Below, one piece after another: positions 34,923 through 41,584 of a DNA stretch of 64,000 nt. Positions within the stretch are counted from its first letter, which is position 1; the number at the start of each line of letters is the position of its first letter. A model generated the notes under the pieces. It had not been told where the DNA came from and made no database searches. It saw only the letters and a program-made list of their open reading frames with translations. Both the position numbers and the translations under genes were made by a program. Origin of the DNA: Leptotrichia sp. oral taxon 212 (GTDB lineage Bacteria > Fusobacteriota > Fusobacteriia > Fusobacteriales > Leptotrichiaceae); the NCBI RefSeq assembly GCF_001274535.1, contig NZ_CP012410.1, positions 248,001 through 312,000 on the forward strand. Direction: 5' to 3'.

Positions 34923-35847
34923 CGTAGATTTTACACTTGAACCGGAAGATGAATATGATTTAGTGCATATAAATACAATTGGACTCAAGTCATGGAAAGT
35001 TTTAAAAAAAGCAAAAAGGGAAGGGAAACCTGTTATTTATCACACTCATACGACGTATGAGGATTTTAAGGGGAGTGTAAAGTTCAGTAATCAGCTGGCT
35101 CCATTAATAAAATTCTGGGCCAAGAAACTTTACAATAGTGCAGATTATCTTATATCACCTACAGAATATACTAAAAATCTTATAAAAGAAAAATATCTGA
35201 CCTCTCCTAAAGAAATAAGAGTTATTTCAAATGGAGTAAATACTCTAAATTTTTCCAAAAAAGAAGACCTTGAAAAAAGATTCAGGGAAGAATATAAAAT
35301 TGATAAGCCATTTATAATAACAGCCGGATTACCATTTGAAAGAAAAGGTATTATGGATTTTGTAAAAATAGTCGAAAAATGTAAGGATTATCAGTTTTTC
35401 TGGTTTGGTTCATCAAGTATAAAACCGATGCTTCCTAAAAAAATACAGAAAATAATTGAAAATCCCCCTAAAAATCTGATTTTTCCAGGATACGTGGACA
35501 AGGAAATACTTATAGGTGCATTTAGCGGAGCAGAAGCCTTTCTTTTTATGACTTATGAAGAAAATGAAGGAATCGTAATACTTGAAGCACTTTCAGCAAA
35601 ACTTCCTATCGTTGTGAGGGATATACCGGTTTATGAGAACTGGCTGCAGGATGGAAAAAACTGTTTTAAGGCAAAAACCAATGATGAGTTTTATGAAAAA
35701 ATAATAAATATCATTGAAAATAAAGTCGAAAATCTGGATGAAATAATAAAAGAGGCCTATAAATTAGCTAAAGAAAGAGATTTAAAAAATGTAGGTAAAA
35801 AGTATAAGGACTACTATGAATACATATTAAATAATGGAACAAAGTAA
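34825..35847 (+). CDS. Glycosyltransferase family 4, glycolipid-elongating type
   Basis: The 340-residue protein starts MKVLLFSEGKNTFSRSGVGQALNHQ, like the CpoA/LafA group that adds a second hexose to monoglucosyl-diacylglycerol. IYHTHTTYEDFKGS and the donor-site EENEGIVILEALSA are clear GT4 features. ATG 34825 follows GAGGAG and lies 98 bp inside the preceding glycosyltransferase gene, in another frame. The two-gene order (mono- then di-glycosyl transferase) parallels glyceroglycolipid modules in Firmicutes. Substrates are inferred from family resemblance. Confidence 0.8.
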   Translation: MKVLLFSEGKNTFSRSGVGQALNHQVEALGANNVDFTLEPEDEYDLVHINTIGLKSWKVLKKAKREGKPVIYHTHTTYEDFKGSVKFSNQLAPLIKFWAKKLYNSADYLISPTEYTKNLIKEKYLTSPKEIRVISNGVNTLNFSKKEDLEKRFREEYKIDKPFIITAGLPFERKGIMDFVKIVEKCKDYQFFWFGSSSIKPMLPKKIQKIIENPPKNLIFPGYVDKEILIGAFSGAEAFLFMTYEENEGIVILEALSAKLPIVVRDIPVYENWLQDGKNCFKAKTNDEFYEKIINIIENKVENLDEIIKEAYKLAKERDLKNVGKKYKDYYEYILNNGTK

Positions 35848-35853
35848 CACCAC

Positions 35854-35899
35854 AGACATGAACTATAAAATTTAAAAATTTTAAGATCATGTCTTTTTT
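35854..35899 (+). terminator. Terminator after the glycosyltransferase pair
   Basis: AGACATGA (35854-35861) pairs with TCATGTCT (35887-35894), with an AAAATTT/AAATTTT inner stem, then TTTTTT. Confidence 0.9.
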
Positions 35900-36158
35900 G
35901 TCTTCTAAATAAAAATTTCAAGTTATGAAACTATATAAATTTAAAGTTATTTAGTATATATATTGAAATATTTTTATGATGAGAAACAAAAATAAAGATA
36001 TGTAAATTTTAAAATCTATAAATAATTGGAATTATTGTTTTTTAAGAATTGTAATTTAAATATGATTTATAAAAAAATATTATTTATATTTTAAATTCAA
36101 ATACTTGTTTTAATAAACGATGCGAATGTTTTACAATGTATTATATGTAATTTAAAGG
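35900..36158. other. AT-rich intergenic region with no recognised gene
   Basis: About 260 bp of very AT-rich DNA before the Pel-like operon. I see no ORF, tRNA or known riboswitch consensus in it; no cyclic-di-GMP riboswitch core is apparent. Confidence 0.6.
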
Positions 36159-36187
36159 TTGAAAAATTGAAATAATTTTGTTATACT
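36159..36187 (+). promoter_or_regulatory. Promoter of the Pel-like operon
   Basis: TTGAAA (36159-36164) and TATACT (36182-36187), 17 bp apart, 64 bp before the chosen pelD start. It is the only good promoter before the seven-gene run. Confidence 0.7.
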
Positions 36188-36250
36188 TAAAACTGTAAAA
36201 TAAAATAAATTTGTTGAATAGTAGTGAGGAAAGAAGGGAATGAAACATTT

Positions 36251-37348
36251 ATGAATACTGGGAACATTAATTTTTTTGAAAAATTTTTTATGAAAATGAA
36301 AATTTTTTTCAAAAAAGATAATTCTGAGCTTGGGGAAGTTATTTCATTAAGTGATATTTTAAAATGTGTTGTGGAAAGTATTGTGTATACACTATTTATA
36401 ATTCTTATTTTTTATTTTTTACCATATACAAAAAAAACTTTTTTGGAACTTAATTTACATCCTTTGGCAATTATGGTGGCTTTTATGGCTCTTCGATACG
36501 GAACATATCTGGGATTTATTAATGCACTGATAGCTACACTTGGATATATTTATGCATACCTTGATTCAGGAAATGACATGGTATTGTTTCTGTTAAAGTT
36601 TCAACATTATAAATTCTTTCTGATGTTTTTGTTTATTGCAATGCTGTTGGGAAGATTTCAGTCGAACTATAAAACAAGGGAAGAAGAACTGAAACGTGAA
36701 AAAAATAAATCTGAAGAACTTCTTGAAATAGAGAAAAGAAAAAATAAGGAAGTAATAGATGTAAATATTTCATTAAAAAATCAGATTATAGGAAGTAAAG
36801 GAAGCATAGTTGCTTTTCAAAGTATGAGAAAAATACTTTATGGACTAAAATCGGAAGAAGACGTGTATAAAAAAATATTGTCTTGCCTAGGACAGATAGT
36901 AGATTATGAAAATGGCAGTATTTTTATAAAAAAGGATGATAATCTGCTGCAGATAGAGAAAAAAGGAAATGGTAAACTGAAAGAAAATATTGAAATTAAA
37001 TCAGATGAAGCTGAAAGATTTATGGAAGTTCTCCATAAAAAGGTTCCACTGGAATTTCCAATAGACCTTGATGGAGAAAAGCCTATATTTGTTGCACCTT
37101 TATTCTATGGGAACAATATCAGAGGTTTTATTGAAGTGTCACGTTTATCATACAGTACTTCCAAGAGTTATAATTTTGAGATATTTAAAGTTATATCTGA
37201 TGAAATTAACTATAATCTTCAAAGAATATACAATAGAAATCACAGACCATACAATAAAAATTACAACAGTAGGGATATGGATAAGAAAAAACATAGTCAG
37301 AATCAAGGTTCTCATAAACAGGAAAATAAAAAGACGAAAGAAAGATGA
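36251..37348 (+). CDS. pelD: PelD-like inner-membrane protein, GAF domain only
   Basis: The 365-residue protein has four N-terminal membrane helices (roughly residues 35-140, including ALRYGTYLGFINAL, a PelD hallmark), a coiled coil (EEELKREKNKSEELLEIEKRKNK), then a GAF domain (about 185-320). It stops shortly after in a basic, N/K/Q/H-rich tail. PelD of Pseudomonas carries a degenerate GGDEF domain after the GAF that binds c-di-GMP and switches Pel production on; none is present here. ATG 36251 is preferred because AAGAAGGGA precedes it; GTG 36224 has no binding site. It is the first gene of the operon. Confidence 0.78.
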   Translation: MNTGNINFFEKFFMKMKIFFKKDNSELGEVISLSDILKCVVESIVYTLFIILIFYFLPYTKKTFLELNLHPLAIMVAFMALRYGTYLGFINALIATLGYIYAYLDSGNDMVLFLLKFQHYKFFLMFLFIAMLLGRFQSNYKTREEELKREKNKSEELLEIEKRKNKEVIDVNISLKNQIIGSKGSIVAFQSMRKILYGLKSEEDVYKKILSCLGQIVDYENGSIFIKKDDNLLQIEKKGNGKLKENIEIKSDEAERFMEVLHKKVPLEFPIDLDGEKPIFVAPLFYGNNIRGFIEVSRLSYSTSKSYNFEIFKVISDEINYNLQRIYNRNHRPYNKNYNSRDMDKKKHSQNQGSHKQENKKTKER

Positions 37349-37352
37349 TGAT

Positions 37353-39182
37353 ATGAAATTTAAATATTTTTTTATTATAATTCTAGTGATAGAGTTATTT
37401 TTACAAATAAATAGAATAGTAAATAAAGGAAATTACTTTTCTGTAAAGCAGGAGGTGTCACTTGAAAAAGGTCCTGCAAAATCTTCAAAAGCGAAATTAG
37501 AACATTCACAGAAGATTTTAGTTTATCACAATAAGACATCGGAACAGTCACAAAGAATTATTAAAAATTTGGAAGAAGCATTTAAATATAATAAAATAGA
37601 TTATAAGATGGTAGATATAGGTGAAGTTGTACCTACAAATGAATATGATGTTTTTGTTTTTGCAACAGATACTTTTATAGGCTTTCGGAAAGCAATGTTT
37701 GATACACTTCTGAAAGAAGTTTCAGAAAATGGGAAAAGTATTATATTTTTAAACAATACTCCCTATAATCCTTTCAATGAAGCGGCAGGAATAAAAAAGA
37801 TTGGAAAAATAATAGAAAGATCAACAGGAATAAAATTTTCTGAACATCTATTTCCTGGACTTGATGCACATGAGCCAAGTGAAAATCTGGTCGTGTATCC
37901 TACAATGGAAGTCGAAACAGAGAAGGATGTAAGGATATTTGCAACAAATAAGGAGGGAATTCCTCTTTTATGGGAAAAAAATTATAACAAGGGTAGAATA
38001 CTTTACACTAATGCTTCATTTTTTGCTGATAAAACTGCAAGAGGATTAATGAATCAGTGGATTGCTTATGGAAGCGACTGGTATATAACACCTATCTTAA
38101 ATGCCAGACTGATGCATATTGATGATTTTCCGGCACCTATTCCAAGGGGAGCAAATTCAGTTATTGACAACCATTATCATGTTGGAACAAGAGATTTTTA
38201 CAGACAGATATGGTGGAAAGATATGCTTGAAATAGGTAGCAGAAGAAAGATAATCTACTCAGGTTTTATAATAATAGATTATAATCATGCTGTAAGAAAA
38301 GGTCTTATGAACAGAATATCTGATTTAACACTGAAGGATTTGAGCCTTAATGGAAGGGAACTTTTTTTAGATGAAGGTGAAATGGGTGTTCATGGATATA
38401 ATCACAATCCATTACTTTATGACAGTAAAGATGTCGATTTTGCATCGCTTAACTACAAGCCATGGAAGACACAGGAGGATATGGCAGCAGGAATAGAGCA
38501 GGTTAATAAATATGTTGAGGAGCTATTTGGGAAAAATGTAAAATTATACACGTATGTTCCGCCAAGTAACATGTTGAGAAAAGAAGGACTGGAAATGCTT
38601 GTTAAACACTATCCTGATTTAAAGGCCGTTTCATCTATATTTTATGGAACTGACTCAGGTGGAGTTTATATTCAGGAAATTGGAAGAAATAAAGATTTTC
38701 CTAGTATATATAATCTTCCGAGATTTTCTTCAGGATTTTATTATGATGAAGATGAAATATGGGGTATATTCAATGCTTTTGCAGTATATGGATACTGGTC
38801 TCATTTTATGCATCCTGATGACTTGATTTCAAAAGACAGAAGTAGAAACAAATCATGGGTTGAACTAAAGGAAGAATTTGAAAAAGTAGTTGTAACAGTT
38901 GAAGAAAAATTGCCTTTCCTTGAGCCAATGCGTGCAGTAGACATGACAAAAAGATATATAAATATAGAGGATTTAAAAATTGCATCTGAAAAAAAAGGAA
39001 ATGATATTCATATAGCATTGACAGATTTCAGGGAACCTTTTAAAGCTTTGATAAGAATCAATGGTAAGAAAATAAAAAATATTTCTTCAGGTTCATTTAA
39101 GGAAATTTATACAGCAGGAAATAGCAAAATTTATCTTCTTTCCATTGAAAAGGAAGATATAACAATACATTTAGGTGATTAA
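37353..39182 (+). CDS. pelA: PelA-like deacetylase domain protein (DUF2194, NodB-like)
   Basis: The 609-residue protein has an N-terminal membrane anchor (about residues 3-20) and an extracytoplasmic region related to DUF2194/CE4 polysaccharide deacetylases. Metal-site motifs are visible: HIDDFPAP (H255, D257, D258), HGYNHN (H347, H351) and FMHPDD (H487). It corresponds to the deacetylase half of PelA; the hydrolase half is missing, as in the stand-alone PelA-DA of Gram-positive Pel clusters. Expected role: partial deacetylation of the GalNAc polymer outside the inner membrane. ATG 37353 is 4 bp after pelD; the frame is open upstream inside pelD but that part is a shadow. Confidence 0.78.
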   Translation: MKFKYFFIIILVIELFLQINRIVNKGNYFSVKQEVSLEKGPAKSSKAKLEHSQKILVYHNKTSEQSQRIIKNLEEAFKYNKIDYKMVDIGEVVPTNEYDVFVFATDTFIGFRKAMFDTLLKEVSENGKSIIFLNNTPYNPFNEAAGIKKIGKIIERSTGIKFSEHLFPGLDAHEPSENLVVYPTMEVETEKDVRIFATNKEGIPLLWEKNYNKGRILYTNASFFADKTARGLMNQWIAYGSDWYITPILNARLMHIDDFPAPIPRGANSVIDNHYHVGTRDFYRQIWWKDMLEIGSRRKIIYSGFIIIDYNHAVRKGLMNRISDLTLKDLSLNGRELFLDEGEMGVHGYNHNPLLYDSKDVDFASLNYKPWKTQEDMAAGIEQVNKYVEELFGKNVKLYTYVPPSNMLRKEGLEMLVKHYPDLKAVSSIFYGTDSGGVYIQEIGRNKDFPSIYNLPRFSSGFYYDEDEIWGIFNAFAVYGYWSHFMHPDDLISKDRSRNKSWVELKEEFEKVVVTVEEKLPFLEPMRAVDMTKRYINIEDLKIASEKKGNDIHIALTDFREPFKALIRINGKKIKNISSGSFKEIYTAGNSKIYLLSIEKEDITIHLGD

Positions 39183-39184
39183 AA

Positions 39185-40132
39185 ATGATAAAAAATAGAA
39201 AAATATATTTATTTATATTGACAGTCTTTTTACTTATTGCTGAGATAATAATAGTAAAAAGTTTTTACACGGTAGAAGTACTTTTAAATTTTAGAAGTAC
39301 TTTCTGGCTTTTACATGAAGGGGCAGTTCTCATATTTCTGGGATTATGTCATTATATTCTCAGAGAGGAAATAGGATATTTTGATATTTTTGTTCTGCTG
39401 TTTCCTTTGCTTGGTGTTATTTTTCTGATATTTGAAGAGATTTTTTTCTTCTGGAAAGTTTCCCAATCTCTTGTAGAAGAAGTGCTGTTTTCAGAAGTAA
39501 ATTATGAAAATGAGAGGGAGGAAGATTTTTCAGCCGCAAATTTTGATGTAATGAGCTCGTATGATTTATTTCTTTCAGATAATTCAGAAAAAAAGAAGAA
39601 ATTTCTTTTTTCCTATAATCCATCGGATATTTCAGTCAAGACTGAAATACTTCAGAGAGCTCTGCTTGATGAAAATATAGATGTAATACATTATGCCGCA
39701 ACAGAGTTGAATACAATAGATACAGAAATTCAGGCCAAAATTAACAGTGCTGAAAAAAGGGAAAAGAGCAAGGAAAATGATTTAAGAATATACAGGCTTT
39801 ATAAAAAATATAATAAATCAGGACTTCTTTTTGGTGCAATTTCTGATTTTTATAGAAAAAAAATGTTTGGAATGTTAAATAATCTAAAAATAAGTCAGGA
39901 AGAAAAGGAAAAAGAACTTATTGATATATATGAAAAATTAGAATATAAGGAAGAATATGAGACTTTATTGAAAAAATATATAAAAAAATCAAATAATAAG
40001 GACATGATTTCAAAATACTTGAAATTTTTATACAGGGAAAACAGATTTCATGAACTTATTTCTGAATATAAAAAATTTGAAAGATACAATAAAGATATAG
40101 AAATTCCTGAATTTTTAAGAGAATTTGTCTAA
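39185..40132 (+). CDS. pelE: PelE-like inner-membrane protein
   Basis: The 315-residue protein has three N-terminal membrane helices (about residues 8-26, 42-60 and 65-88) followed by a soluble helical region with TPR-like pairs (LLFGAISDFYRKKMFGML, KELIDIYEKLEYKEEYETLLKKY). That is the layout of PelE, which joins PelD and PelG in the inner-membrane synthase complex. Sequence identity to PelE cannot be judged by eye, so the call depends on topology and position between pelA and pelF. It starts 2 bp after the deacetylase gene. Confidence 0.65.
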   Translation: MIKNRKIYLFILTVFLLIAEIIIVKSFYTVEVLLNFRSTFWLLHEGAVLIFLGLCHYILREEIGYFDIFVLLFPLLGVIFLIFEEIFFFWKVSQSLVEEVLFSEVNYENEREEDFSAANFDVMSSYDLFLSDNSEKKKKFLFSYNPSDISVKTEILQRALLDENIDVIHYAATELNTIDTEIQAKINSAEKREKSKENDLRIYRLYKKYNKSGLLFGAISDFYRKKMFGMLNNLKISQEEKEKELIDIYEKLEYKEEYETLLKKYIKKSNNKDMISKYLKFLYRENRFHELISEYKKFERYNKDIEIPEFLREFV

Positions 40133-40163
40133 TAAAGTTAAAAATATTATTGAAGGAGAAAAA

Positions 40164-41582
40164 ATGGCAGTAATTTGCTTTATATGTGAAGGGGCTTATC
40201 CCTATATTGTAGGTGGAGTTTCTTCGTGGATTCATGAACTTATTTCATCCAATCCTCAGCATTTTTTTAAAGTTTTATGTATTATACCTAACAAAGAATT
40301 TGCTAAAGTTAAGTATAAAATACCTAAAAATGTTGTTGAAATAAAAAATATATACATGGATCCATATCTAAACTTTTCCTATTTGAAAGTTTTAAGGGAA
40401 AATATGCAAAAAAATGAAGAAAAGGAAAAAAGTATCGAAGAGCTGCTTCTTTTCCAGATGAATAAGGATAAGGAAAAATTAAATAAAGTTGAAGATGTCT
40501 TTTCTAAAAAAATGGGAACACCTTTGGAAATAATATTAAGCAAAGAATACTGGGAGATTTTACTGAAATATTATAATCAACATTATTCCAAAGGAAATTT
40601 TAGTACATATTACTGGACATACAGAAATATAATACTGAATCTTTTGAAAATAGGACAGGAAAGTATACCGAAAGCTCATATTTATCATAGCGTAGCAACA
40701 GGATATGCAGGTTTTCTGGGAGCAGTGATTGCACATCAGAAAAAAGGTAAGTTTTTACTGACTGAGCATGGTATATATCCTCGAGAAAGGGAGGAAGAAG
40801 TACTGGCTTCCTCATGGATTGATGCAGATTTTAAAAGCATATGGATAGATTATTTTTATTATCTGTCAAAGCTTGCTTATCAGTATTGTGATAAAATTAT
40901 TTCCCTTTTTGAGTATAACAGAAATATTCAGATAGAATATGGTGCACCTGAGGAAAAAACTATAGTTATTCCAAATGGTGTGGATGAAAAGAAATATGGT
41001 TCAATAGTTAGAAATAAGAGAAAAGGTTTTCATGTGGGTTCGATTTTGAGAGTAGTACCAATAAAAGATGTAAAAATGATGATAAAAGGATTTAAAATAG
41101 CATCAGATCAGATTCCAGATATGACTTTATGGCTTATAGGGCCCACTGATGAGGATGATGATTATTATGAAGAATGTCTGAAACTTGTTGAAAACCTTGG
41201 ATTGAAAGAAAAAGTTATTTTTACAGGAAGAGCCGATGTAACAGAATATTATTCTTTCCTTGACCTTCTTCTTTTAACTTCCATATCAGAAGGACAACCT
41301 TTGAGTATTTTGGAAGGACTTGCTTCAGGAATACCTTTTATTGCAACTGATGTAGGAAATTGCAGGGAAATACTCATAGGAAAAATCGATATAGGAGAAG
41401 CGGGAATAATAATTCCGCCTACATCTTATGTAGATCTTTCAAAGGCTCTTGTAGAATTGTATAACAGTCCTGAAAAATTGGAAAAATTTTCTGTTAACGG
41501 AAAGAAAATAGTGAATAAATATTATTCAAAAGCTGCATTTATTGAGCATTACCGTAAAATTTATGATGAGATGGGAGGTTAA
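40164..41582 (+). CDS. pelF: PelF-like glycosyltransferase (GT4)
   Basis: PelF is the cytoplasmic polymerising glycosyltransferase of Pel, using UDP-GalNAc. The 472-residue chain opens with ICEGAYPYIVGGVSSWIHELI, the defining PelF N-terminus, and carries TEHGIYPRERE (acceptor side) and SISEGQPLSILEGLASG with IATDVGNCRE (donor site). Start ATG 40164 follows GAAGGAG; the frame is open 13 codons further upstream over the end of pelE. pelG begins 2 bp after the stop. Confidence 0.9.
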   Translation: MAVICFICEGAYPYIVGGVSSWIHELISSNPQHFFKVLCIIPNKEFAKVKYKIPKNVVEIKNIYMDPYLNFSYLKVLRENMQKNEEKEKSIEELLLFQMNKDKEKLNKVEDVFSKKMGTPLEIILSKEYWEILLKYYNQHYSKGNFSTYYWTYRNIILNLLKIGQESIPKAHIYHSVATGYAGFLGAVIAHQKKGKFLLTEHGIYPREREEEVLASSWIDADFKSIWIDYFYYLSKLAYQYCDKIISLFEYNRNIQIEYGAPEEKTIVIPNGVDEKKYGSIVRNKRKGFHVGSILRVVPIKDVKMMIKGFKIASDQIPDMTLWLIGPTDEDDDYYEECLKLVENLGLKEKVIFTGRADVTEYYSFLDLLLLTSISEGQPLSILEGLASGIPFIATDVGNCREILIGKIDIGEAGIIIPPTSYVDLSKALVELYNSPEKLEKFSVNGKKIVNKYYSKAAFIEHYRKIYDEMGG

Positions 41583-41584
41583 AA

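Noticed and set aside
35900-36250. Possible c-di-GMP riboswitch before pelD
   Set aside because: No GEMM-type conserved core could be found in the leader; it is simply AT-rich.
36224-36250. GTG 36224 as the pelD start
   Set aside because: No ribosome binding site precedes it, and ATG 36251 has AAGAAGGGA upstream, although spacing is somewhat long.
37068-37352. N-terminal extension of the deacetylase reading frame inside pelD
   Set aside because: The extra 95 residues lie entirely over the pelD coding sequence, have no ribosome binding site and look like out-of-frame translation; ATG 37353 starts a proper membrane anchor.
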